From positions 1,451,501 through 1,515,500 of the forward strand of contig NZ_RBXO01000001.1 of assembly GCF_003634935.1 (NCBI RefSeq): a stretch of 64,000 bases of DNA. Reading direction: 5' to 3'. Source of the stretch: Saccharothrix australiensis. GTDB lineage: Bacteria > Actinomycetota > Actinomycetes > Mycobacteriales > Pseudonocardiaceae. This document shows positions 6,436 through 14,185 of this stretch, piece after piece. Position 1 is the stretch's first letter, and each line of letters opens with the position of its first letter. The notes beneath the pieces were generated by a model, which worked only from the letters and a program-made list of their open reading frames with translations, searched no databases and was not told the DNA's origin. A program made the translations under genes and the position numbers.

Positions 6436-9060
6436 TCAACAGGCGCCCAGGTCCTCCCACACCGCCCAGGAGTTCGGGTGGCCCGGCTCCGCGCCCGTGG
6501 AGTACCACTTGGACCGCCACTTGTGGTCGGCGTGCGAGACCTCGTCGTTCGGCACGTAGGCCGTGGACGCGTCCCAGGCGGGCACGCCGCCGCAGCCGCC
6601 ACCGCCGTCACCGGTCACCGTCAGGGTGTAGGTGGCGGTGTGGTTGGTGTCCGTGCCGGTGCCCGTCACCGTGATGGTGTAGGTGCCCTCGGGCGTGGTG
6701 GCCGAGGTGGCGATGGTCAGCGCCGACGACTCGCCGGACTCCACCGACAGCGGGGTGAAGGTGGCCGTCGCGCCCTCCGGCAGACCGGACGCCGCGAAGT
6801 GCACCTTGTGCGGCGAACCCGCGGTGGTCCGGGTGTTCACCGTGGTCTTCGCCTCGCTGCCGGCCGTGACGCTGCCGCTCTCCGGGCTCAGCGTGAGCGC
6901 GAAGTCGTTCGCCGGCGGCTCGCCGCCGACCCGCAGCGTGTAGGTCGCCGAGCGCGCCACGTCGCCGCCGGTGCCCGTGACGGACACCGAGTAGGTGCCG
7001 GCGGGCGTCGTCGCGGACGTGGCGAGGCTCAGCTTGGCCGACTCGCCCGCCGCGATGGTGGCCGGCGTGAACGTGGCCGTCGTGCCCGCGGGCAGGCCCG
7101 ACGCGCTGAGCACGACCTTCTGCGACTCGCCCGCGGTGACCTTGGTGCCGACGGTCGTGCTGACCGCGCCGCCCGCGTTCGTGTCGCCGTTGTTCGGGTC
7201 GAGGGCGATGGCGAAGTCGTTCTGGCCCGCGCCGCTCACCGTGAGGTTGTAGGTCACGGTGTGCGTGGCGGAGCCGACGCCCTGGATGGTGATCGGGTAG
7301 GAGCCCGACGCGACGCCGGCGCCGACCGACAGGGTCAGCGTGGCCGACTGGCCCGAGGTCACCGAGGCCGGTGCGAACTGCGCGGTCACCCCGGTCGGCA
7401 GGCTGGGCGCGGAGAGCGCCACCGCGTGCGCGTTGCCCGACACCGTGGTGGTGGCGACCGTCGTGGTGACCGTGCTGCCCGGCCGGGCGACGCCCGACGT
7501 GGGCCGCAGCTCCAGGCTGAAGTCGTTGGCCGGGGTCGGGGTGCAGGTCGGCTCGGCCGACTGCGCCGGCACGCTGATCGCCTGCCACGCCGCCTTCACC
7601 GCGTTGTACTGCGCGCAGGTCGGGTCGAGGTTCTTGGCCGCCGTCAGGGTCGCGACGCGGTACTTGAAGTGCGTCATGCCCGACGTCTTGAGCAGCATCG
7701 CGTTGTAGAACACGCGGCCCGCGGCCTGGATGCCGATGCCGCGCACGGTGGAGCCGTCACAGGTCGGGCTGTTCGCCGAGCCCTCCGCGAGCAGGTAGAA
7801 CCAGTGGTTCAGCGGACCGGCCGCGGCGTGCACCTCGGTGCCGGGGATGGCGCTGGACCAGCAGTTCGGGTGCCCGCCGACCGCCTGCGGGTTGGCCATG
7901 TTGCGGATCGGGCCCTGCCCGACCAGGTTGACCTCCTCGCCGACCGTGTAGTCCGGCGTGTCGTGCGGCGCGGGCTCGTTGGCGTACGCCTCGGTCAGCG
8001 CGCCCATGATGTCGCCGGTGGCCTCGCCGAGACCGGCTTCGCGGCCCGCGCCACCCGGGGTGTACTGGTCGATGGCGTGGCCGTGCTCGTGGCCGACGAC
8101 GTCCATCGACGCGATCCACTGGCGTGCGTTGTTGCGGCCGATCTCGATGTGCTGGCCGGTCCAGTAGGCGTTGACCTTGTCCAGGCCGACCTTGACCGTG
8201 ACGCCGCGGCCGTTGCCGTCGATGCCGTTGCGGCCCAGCCAGTTCTTCAGCATGTCCCACTGCTTCTGGGTCGACCACAGGACGTCGGCGCAGCCGGTCT
8301 CCTTGCTGGTGGCCTGACCGTTGCCGAAGGAGTTGGACGGCTTGCTGAACGGCTGGTTGGTCGCGTAGTCGACGCAGCGCAGGCCGGGCCTGGTGTCGTC
8401 GACCGTGCTGTTGTTGCTGGTGTCGATCTTGAGCGGGTTCGGGCCGTTCCACTCGCTGGTGCCGGAGCCCGCGCGCACGTCGTCGACGGTGTCCTCGACC
8501 GTGCCGTTCTGCGCGTTCACGTAGACGTGCAGGCGGCTGGGCGCGTCGTCGCGCTGCCCGGTGACGACGACCTCGTACACGAGCTTGCCGTGGCCGTCGG
8601 CGAGCACGGACAGGGTGCCGCCCTCGACCGCGTCCACCTTGGACAGCTGCGCGCGGGCGATGGACTTCGCCCGGTCCACGCTGATCCGGGCCCTGGTGTC
8701 GACCGCGAGGCCGCCCTCGTTGGCCGCGACGGTCTCCAGGACCTTGCCCGCCGCGTCGGTGGCGACGACCGCGTCGCCGCCGATGACCGGCAGGCCCTTG
8801 TAGGTTCTGTCGTAGGACACGTAGAACAGGTCCTTGCGACCGGGCACGCCGCCGGTGTAGACGGCCTTGCGCTGGAACTGTTCGTCCGGGCCCTTGGCCA
8901 GGGCGTCCAGGCCGGACGCCGCGGCGCGGTCGGCCGCTTCCGCGGCCAGGGTGGCCGGACCGGCCGGCGCGGCCGGTGCCGCTTGCGCGACGCTCGCCGC
9001 GGCCTGGACCGACAACGCGGCCAGGCACGCGGCCAGGTAGACGCCGATACTGCGTTTCAT
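6436..9060 (-). CDS. Secreted M4 (thermolysin-like) zinc metalloprotease with three Ig-like repeats and a chitin-binding module
   Basis: The product is 874 residues and starts at ATG with GAGGAG upstream. It has a signal peptide (to AQAAP), then an FTP/PepSY-type propeptide (~40-200). The M4 catalytic domain carries HEHGH (~residues 325-329), the third-ligand helix GLGEATGD, and the catalytic-His region LNHWFYLL. Next come three ~100-residue Ig-like repeats, starting NDFSLEL (~508), NDFAIAL (~613) and NDFALTL (~716). The last ~50 residues are a CBM5/12-type module (WDASTAYVPNDEVSH; WYSTGAEPG; WAVWEDLG). The enzyme is probably secreted, self-activated and retained on chitin. This fits the hexosaminidase elsewhere in the window, which has the same module type. 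Confidence 0.92.
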   Translation of the reverse strand: MKRSIGVYLAACLAALSVQAAASVAQAAPAAPAGPATLAAEAADRAAASGLDALAKGPDEQFQRKAVYTGGVPGRKDLFYVSYDRTYKGLPVIGGDAVVATDAAGKVLETVAANEGGLAVDTRARISVDRAKSIARAQLSKVDAVEGGTLSVLADGHGKLVYEVVVTGQRDDAPSRLHVYVNAQNGTVEDTVDDVRAGSGTSEWNGPNPLKIDTSNNSTVDDTRPGLRCVDYATNQPFSKPSNSFGNGQATSKETGCADVLWSTQKQWDMLKNWLGRNGIDGNGRGVTVKVGLDKVNAYWTGQHIEIGRNNARQWIASMDVVGHEHGHAIDQYTPGGAGREAGLGEATGDIMGALTEAYANEPAPHDTPDYTVGEEVNLVGQGPIRNMANPQAVGGHPNCWSSAIPGTEVHAAAGPLNHWFYLLAEGSANSPTCDGSTVRGIGIQAAGRVFYNAMLLKTSGMTHFKYRVATLTAAKNLDPTCAQYNAVKAAWQAISVPAQSAEPTCTPTPANDFSLELRPTSGVARPGSTVTTTVATTTVSGNAHAVALSAPSLPTGVTAQFAPASVTSGQSATLTLSVGAGVASGSYPITIQGVGSATHTVTYNLTVSGAGQNDFAIALDPNNGDTNAGGAVSTTVGTKVTAGESQKVVLSASGLPAGTTATFTPATIAAGESAKLSLATSATTPAGTYSVSVTGTGGDVARSATYTLRVGGEPPANDFALTLSPESGSVTAGSEAKTTVNTRTTAGSPHKVHFAASGLPEGATATFTPLSVESGESSALTIATSATTPEGTYTITVTGTGTDTNHTATYTLTVTGDGGGGCGGVPAWDASTAYVPNDEVSHADHKWRSKWYSTGAEPGHPNSWAVWEDLGAC

Positions 9061-9504
9061 GCCAGCTCCTCAGGCACGCAGGGAATACCGAGGACAAGGA
9101 CTGCAAATGTCCTGGTCACGAAGTGACGACCTCGTTGGAACAGTCCCTGTGTAACGCGCATGGCGTAACCCATCGAGGATTAACCGTTGCCAGAACGGGT
9201 ATGTTGATCTGATTGGGCCAACGTCATATGACCAGGTGGCGGCCTGGTCATATCATCGGGCCGATGGCCTTGCCCTATGCCCCCGAATGGTCCCACGAGG
9301 GATTTTCGGTTCGATTCGTCATGGCCGGCGGTGACCGTTTCCGGTAATTGTCCGGATCGAGTCGTGAGGATAGGCGGAATGTGCCGCCGCGTCGTCGGCC
9401 GACCGGTGGCCCGCTGGGGGGCTGTGGTCGCGCGGTCCGGCGCGCGCCGCTCGTTCGGCCGGTGGTCCCAGCGGCGGTCGGGACGTCCGGGAGGTGCGGG
9501 GACC
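9061..9504. other. Divergent intergenic region, 444 bp
   Basis: This stretch lies between the M4 protease (minus) and the malic-enzyme-like gene (plus). Its GC content is clearly lower than that of the flanks around 9100-9350. It holds the inverted repeat at 9226-9253 and probably the promoters of both genes. No credible ORF was found: the frame continuing upstream of 9505 has poor codon bias. Confidence 0.6.
9226..9253. promoter_or_regulatory. Perfect 11-bp inverted repeat between divergent genes
   Basis: ATATGACCAGG (9226-9236) and CCTGGTCATAT (9243-9253) are separated by TGGCGG. The arms are AT-containing, there is no T-run, and the repeat sits between divergent genes. It looks more like an operator than a terminator. 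No cognate regulator can be named. Confidence 0.5.
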
Positions 9505-10248
9505 GTGAGCGTGGCGGTGATCGGCGATGGTGGCACGCTGGCCGGGTCGGAGGTCGAGCCCGCGCTGCGGCGGCTGGCGGACGCCCTCGCCCGGTCGATC
9601 GGGGCGCCGGTGCGCGCCCTGCGGCTCGGACCGGGGTTCGACCTGCCGGACGCGGTGGACGCGGTGGTGCTCGCCCACACCCGGCCGGGGCACGCGTGGC
9701 GGTCTCCGGTGGGCGTGCCGGTCGTCGCCGACCGCGACGCCACGGCGGTGGTGCTGGTCGCGAGGCTGCTGGCGACGCTGGCCGCCGAGGGCCGGACGCC
9801 CCGGTGCGGCGTGGTCGTGATCGCGGGCGCGTCCGCGTGCCCGGAGCTGGGCCCGCTGCTGCTGGCGGCGGGCGTCCGCGACATCACCCTGTGGAACGAG
9901 GCCGACGGGCGCGCGTTCCCGTTGCGCCGCATAGCTTCCCGTGCGCACGCGGTGCTGGACCTGACCGGTGCCGCCGGTGCGCCCGTGCCGCCCCGCGAGG
10001 CGGCTCCCGGCGGGTTGTCGGTGATCGGCGCGGGCGGTGAGGCCGACCTGCTGCTCGTCCTGCCCGGCCTGCTGGACGCGCTGCGGCGCGTGCCCGGCGC
10101 GGCCGTCGACGCCGACGTGCTGCTGGCGGCGGTGCTCGCCCTGGTGATGGCCACGCCACCGGACCGCAGGCTGCCCGTCGGCCCGTCGCCGGAGCTGTCC
10201 GCGCGGGTGGCCGACGCCGTGATCCGGAGCCTCCTGCCGACCGACTGA
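9505..10248 (+). CDS. Diverged malic-enzyme-like NAD(P)-binding domain protein, catalytic half missing
   Basis: The product is about 247 residues and starts at GTG 9505 with GGGAGG 8-10 bases upstream. Several stretches follow the cofactor half of bacterial malic enzymes: PVVADRDATAVVLVARLLATL (family PVFHDDQHGTAVVVLA), a beta-alpha-beta unit VVVIAGASACPELGPLLLAAGVRDITLWN, and LVLPGLLDALRR (family PGIFRGAL). The N-terminal catalytic region with the Tyr/Lys pair and metal ligands is absent, and the Asp-Asp-Gln-His core is eroded. It is probably not a malic enzyme and may be a regulatory or moonlighting Rossmann protein. The family assignment is by eye and moderately uncertain. Confidence 0.55.
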   Translation: MSVAVIGDGGTLAGSEVEPALRRLADALARSIGAPVRALRLGPGFDLPDAVDAVVLAHTRPGHAWRSPVGVPVVADRDATAVVLVARLLATLAAEGRTPRCGVVVIAGASACPELGPLLLAAGVRDITLWNEADGRAFPLRRIASRAHAVLDLTGAAGAPVPPREAAPGGLSVIGAGGEADLLLVLPGLLDALRRVPGAAVDADVLLAAVLALVMATPPDRRLPVGPSPELSARVADAVIRSLLPTD

Positions 10249-10277
10249 CCCGGCTCGCCCGGCACGGGTCGCGGGTC

Positions 10278-10320
10278 GGGTGGTCGCCGGTGGGGTGGTC
10301 GCCGGTGGGGTGGTCGCGGT
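10278..10320. repeat. 15-bp tandem repeat
   Basis: Two perfect and one diverging copies of GGGTGGTCGCCGGTG run head to tail. A further partial copy follows at 10341. The repeat lies in the 180-bp gap before the next gene. Confidence 0.7.
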
Positions 10321-10428
10321 CGGCGCGGTGCCCTCCGGTGGGGTGGTCGGCCGCGGACCACCGTCACGCGGAGGTCACGGGTGTAATACGGTCCCGGCAG
10401 CGGTGTTGATCAACCCGAGGGGGACCGC

Positions 10429-11844
10429 ATGGGACCGCGCGTTCGCAGGACTTCCATCTTCACGGCGGTGGCGGCCGTGACCGGCGCGCTGGTGCTCGCG
10501 CCCGGCACCGCCGCCGCCACCACCGGTGTGTCCGCGCGCCTCGCCGAGCAGGTGCGGCAGGCGGTCGTGGCGCAGGACTTCAAGGACGTGATCGACCTGA
10601 CGCCGCCGGGCGGCGCGACGGCGGCCAGGTCCGGCGCGCCGGAGAAGTACGACTCGACGCCCGCCGAGCCGGCGGCCAGGGTGGCGCCCGCCGCCGGGAA
10701 GCCGCTGCACCAGACGCCGAACCTGGACGTCGCGGTGATCGAGCTGGACGGCGCGGGCCGGCCGACCGCGATGGCGGACGTGCTGCTCAGCCCGCAGCAC
10801 CCGAAGGGCGTCGTGGTGCCGGTGGACCGGCGGACGCTGTCCACCGACCAGGTCCGCTACCGGTGGTGGGACGACACCGAGTGGGACGTCAACGGCGGCC
10901 GGGGCACCCGGGACGTGCTGGCCGGCCGGGAGGGCGCGCCGATCGACTTCTCCTCGCCCTACCCGGCGTCGGTGCTCAAGCTCATGGTCGGGTTCGGCGT
11001 GCTGCGCCTGGTCGACCAGGGCCGCGTCGCGCTGGACGGCGAGTACGCCTACGCGCCGGTCACGCAGAACCCGGCCTGCGGCGGCCCGGCCACCAAGACC
11101 GTGCGGCGGTACTTCGACGAGATGATCACCAAGTCGCAGAACGAGTCCACCTGCGCGCTGATCAAGATGCTGCACGACCTGTCGGCGATCGACGAGCTGA
11201 ACCGGTCGTTCGCCGACCTGGGCATGCCGACGCTGATGATCACCGGCACCAATCCGGGCAACGGCGGCCGGTGGATCGGCTCGAACATGAGCGGCATCGA
11301 CACCGCCAAGCTGCTGCTGCTGGTCAACGGCGGCCCCGGCACGCTGTGGACCACCGACAGCGGCGCGCGCGTCACCCGTGACGCGCTCAGCCAGGCGTCC
11401 CGCCGGTTCTTCGCGAAGACGCTGGGCGAGCAGGGGCACAACGAGATGCTGTCCACCACCAACTGGTGCGGGCGGGCCTACCCCGCGCCGGGCATCCCGC
11501 AGCTCACGCCCCGGCGCTGGGTGAACCCCGCGGACGGCACCGTCACCGTGGGCGGCGCGGTGTACGGGCAGGACGTGCGGCCGTGCGACGCGGCGGCGGA
11601 GGTCACCTACGCGCACAAGAACGGCTGGGTGGACACCACCGGCAGCGACGCGGGCATCGTGCACTCCTTGCGCGGCAAGGCGAAGCGGAACTACATCGTC
11701 GTCGTCTTCGGCAACCTGGGCACGGACTACGTCGACGTGCACCGGCCGGCCGACCCGCCCGGCGTGTACCCCGTGCCCTACACCGAGAAGTACGGCAAGC
11801 TCGGGCTCGCCATCGACCGGATCGTGACCGGTCTGCGCCGCTGA
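10429..11844 (+). CDS. Exported class A beta-lactamase-fold serine hydrolase
   Basis: The product is 471 residues and starts at ATG with GAGGGGG upstream. It has an N-terminal signal peptide (to GTAAAT) and a linker to ~residue 110. The serine-hydrolase core carries SxxK as SVLK, SxN as SQN in ITKSQNESTCALIK, and a KTG-position triad reading KNG in YAHKNGWVDTTG. Paired cysteines are frequent, so disulfides outside the cell are likely. Family members include beta-lactamases and endopeptidase-like wall enzymes. The altered KTG and the extra N-terminal ~100 residues argue against a simple antibiotic-resistance enzyme. A hairpin terminator follows. Confidence 0.85.
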   Translation: MGPRVRRTSIFTAVAAVTGALVLAPGTAAATTGVSARLAEQVRQAVVAQDFKDVIDLTPPGGATAARSGAPEKYDSTPAEPAARVAPAAGKPLHQTPNLDVAVIELDGAGRPTAMADVLLSPQHPKGVVVPVDRRTLSTDQVRYRWWDDTEWDVNGGRGTRDVLAGREGAPIDFSSPYPASVLKLMVGFGVLRLVDQGRVALDGEYAYAPVTQNPACGGPATKTVRRYFDEMITKSQNESTCALIKMLHDLSAIDELNRSFADLGMPTLMITGTNPGNGGRWIGSNMSGIDTAKLLLLVNGGPGTLWTTDSGARVTRDALSQASRRFFAKTLGEQGHNEMLSTTNWCGRAYPAPGIPQLTPRRWVNPADGTVTVGGAVYGQDVRPCDAAAEVTYAHKNGWVDTTGSDAGIVHSLRGKAKRNYIVVVFGNLGTDYVDVHRPADPPGVYPVPYTEKYGKLGLAIDRIVTGLRR

Positions 11845-11867
11845 ACCGCGATCGACGCCGATCGAGA

Positions 11868-11894
11868 GGGCCGTCCACCGCCGGTGGGCGGCCC
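11868..11894 (+). terminator. Hairpin after the serine hydrolase gene
   Basis: GGGCCGTCCACC (11868-11879) pairs with GGTGGGCGGCCC (11883-11894) with one mismatch and a 3-base loop, followed by TT. It lies 23 bases past the stop. Confidence 0.65.
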
Positions 11895-12016
11895 TTCGCG
11901 CGTGCGGCCCCGGTGGCGCGGCGTTCGGGTGGGAGGCCGTGCGCCGGGCGCGCCCCGTAGGGCACGGTGTCGGGAGCCGGTGAACGCACTCAGGGGGAAC
12001 GCACCCGGGGGGACCG

Positions 12017-13003
12017 ATGACCGTCGAAGTGGTGGCGCTCGACCCGCACCGCGCGGGGCCCGCCGACCTGGCCGAGTACGTCCGGATCCGGCGGACCAGC
12101 GCCGATCCCGCGGACGGCGCGCTGGACCACGACAGCGTGGTGACGCGGATGCGCAACCCGTTCCCCGGCCTGGGCGACGCCGGCTACCGGCTGGTGCGCG
12201 TCGGCGGCGAGGCCGTCGGCCTGGTCTACCTCCGGTACCCGGAGGACGAGAACCGCCACCTGGTGCTCGCCGAGGTGGTGGTCCAGCCGGACCGGAGGCG
12301 GCGGGGCATCGGTACGGCCGCGTTGCGCGCGCTGCTGCCCGAGCTGCGGGCGTGCGGCAGGCGGGTGATCGAGGGCTGGCTCGTGGTCGAGGACAGCGCG
12401 GGCGACCGGTGGGCGAAGTCCCTCGGGTTCCGCACGGTGCGGTCGGTGACGCGGATGGGCCTGGACTTCGCGTGCGCCGACCGGTCGCGCTGGGACGTCG
12501 CGCCGCCGGCCGGGTACCGGCTGGAGCGCTGGGTCGGCGCGGCGCCGGAGCGGCTGCTGGCCTCGTACGCCGAGGCGCGCAGCGCGATCCACGACGCGCC
12601 GACCGGGCAGACGGAGTTCCGGCAGCCGGACTGGACGCCGGAACGGGTCCGGGCGGCAGAGGAGGAGGACCGGGCGAAGGGCGTCGAGCAGCGGGTCGTG
12701 GTGGCGCTGCGCGGCGACACCGTGGTCGGGCTGACCGAGGTGGTGCGGGTGCCGCACCGCCGGGACGAGTACTACCAGGGCGACACGGCCGTCCTCGCCG
12801 CGCACCGGGGACGGCGGATCGGGTTGTGGCTCAAGGGGGCGATGGCGCGGTGGCTGGTCGCGGAACGGCCCGAGCCGACCCGCGTCACGACCGCGACCGG
12901 CAGCGACAACGAGCACATGATCCGCGTGAACCGCGAGCTGGGCTTCCACGTCGTGAACACCCAGCTCGTGATCGCGCACGACGTCGAGGCGCTGTCCCGC
13001 TAG
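12017..13003 (+). CDS. Tandem GNAT-family N-acetyltransferase
   Basis: The product is 328 residues and starts at ATG behind GGGGGG. It has two GNAT folds, as in MshD-like proteins. The first (~1-155) has the acetyl-CoA loop VVVQPDRRRRGIGTAALR. The second (~165-328) has a weaker loop, TAVLAAHRGRRIGLWLK, and the C-terminal NREL-GF pattern (RVNRELGFHVV). The substrate is unknown. Synthesis of mycothiol (MshD) is one possibility by architecture, but similarity is not strong enough to claim it. It is flanked by unrelated genes. Confidence 0.85.
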   Translation: MTVEVVALDPHRAGPADLAEYVRIRRTSADPADGALDHDSVVTRMRNPFPGLGDAGYRLVRVGGEAVGLVYLRYPEDENRHLVLAEVVVQPDRRRRGIGTAALRALLPELRACGRRVIEGWLVVEDSAGDRWAKSLGFRTVRSVTRMGLDFACADRSRWDVAPPAGYRLERWVGAAPERLLASYAEARSAIHDAPTGQTEFRQPDWTPERVRAAEEEDRAKGVEQRVVVALRGDTVVGLTEVVRVPHRRDEYYQGDTAVLAAHRGRRIGLWLKGAMARWLVAERPEPTRVTTATGSDNEHMIRVNRELGFHVVNTQLVIAHDVEALSR

Positions 13004-13010
13004 CGCGACC

Positions 13011-13118
13011 GGTCCGGCGGGTGCCGCCCACCCGGGGCTGTGGCCGGTCGCGGGTCCGGTCCGGCGGGTGTCGCCGATGCGGTGTCGCGGGCGGTCCCCG
13101 GTCCGGCGGGTGTCGCCC
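13011..13118. repeat. Three spaced copies of an 18-mer
   Basis: GGTCCGGCGGGTGTCGCC occurs at about 13058 and 13100, with a near copy at 13011. The spacing is roughly 42-47 bases. The repeats fill the gap between convergent genes. Confidence 0.65.
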
Positions 13119-13138
13119 ACCCGGCGTCGCGGGAACCC

Positions 13139-14008
13139 TCACGGGCCGAAGTCCGTGGCCGTCGACGTGGCCCGCCACGCCGCCAGCTCGGCCCGGCGTT
13201 CGGCCAGGCGGCCGGTGATCGCGTCGTGCGCGTCGACGCCCAGCGGCAGGCGCAGCGGCGTGTGGTCCGAGTCCAGCGCGGCGGCGATCGCGGCGGCGGC
13301 CTTGGCCGGGTCGCCGGGCTGCGCGCCGTGCAGGTCGCGGGCCGTCCGCCGCACCGGGTCCAGCACGCGGCGGTAGTCGGGGATGGGCGTGCCGAACCGC
13401 AGCGGCGGTCCGGCGAAACCGGTGCGGAACGCGCCGGGCTCCACGATGAGCACCTTGATCCCGAACGGCGCGACCTCGGCCGCCAGTCCCTCGGAGAAGC
13501 CCTCCAGCGCGAACTTGGCCGTGCAGTACGCGGAGAAGCCGGGCCACGAGACCTGCCCGCCCATGCTGGACATCTGCACGATCGCGCCGGCGCGGCGGGC
13601 CCGCATGTGCGGCAGCACGGCACGCGTCAGCGCGACCGGGCCGTGCAGGTGCACCTCCACCATCTCGCGCAGCTCGGCGTCGGGCGTCTCCTCGGCCGCG
13701 CCGACGAAGCCGTGGCCGGCGTTGTTCACCAGCACGTCGATCCGGCCGTGCCGGGCGAGCGCGTCGCGCACGGCGCGCGTGACCTCGCCGCCGTCGGTGA
13801 CGTCCAGCCTCAGCGGCGTCACGCGATCGGGCGCGGCGGTGGCGAGGTCGCGGAGGGCTTCCACCGTGCGCGCGGTGGCCACGACCGCGTCGCCGACGGC
13901 CAGTGCCCGTTCCGCGATGGCCCGGCCGAACCCGGACGAGCTGCCGGTGATGAACCAGACGCGGGAGGGCGCGGCGCGGTTCGGGGCGGGCGGCCGGTGG
14001 GCGTTCAT
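13139..14008 (-). CDS. Short-chain dehydrogenase/reductase
   Basis: The product is 289 residues. ATG 14008 has AGGAGG 6 bases upstream, so it is preferred to the longer frame. It is a classical SDR Rossmann fold: cofactor loop TGSSSGFG (~20-27), NNAG, and catalytic Ser with YxxxK (SSMGGQVSWPGFSAYCTAK). The sequence after the catalytic site (PGAFRTGF) resembles the oxidoreductase group often annotated as SDR near retinol dehydrogenase-like enzymes. The substrate cannot be predicted. It stands alone, convergent with the GNAT gene and divergent from the HTH-ricin gene. Confidence 0.9.
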   Translation of the reverse strand: MNAHRPPAPNRAAPSRVWFITGSSSGFGRAIAERALAVGDAVVATARTVEALRDLATAAPDRVTPLRLDVTDGGEVTRAVRDALARHGRIDVLVNNAGHGFVGAAEETPDAELREMVEVHLHGPVALTRAVLPHMRARRAGAIVQMSSMGGQVSWPGFSAYCTAKFALEGFSEGLAAEVAPFGIKVLIVEPGAFRTGFAGPPLRFGTPIPDYRRVLDPVRRTARDLHGAQPGDPAKAAAAIAAALDSDHTPLRLPLGVDAHDAITGRLAERRAELAAWRATSTATDFGP

Positions 14009-14185
14009 GGCGGACCTCCTGGTGGTGGGCCGGTGCGCGGGGTGCCGGGCGGGTTCGGCGGAACTCGGACCTCGTACCAATACGCCCGGTGCGCCGGCCG
14101 CGTGCCGAGGGGTCGGTCGAGGCGGGGGACGGCCCGGTCGCGCTCTGTGCGATGCTCGTCACCGCGTTCCCGGGGGAGGAGCCAC

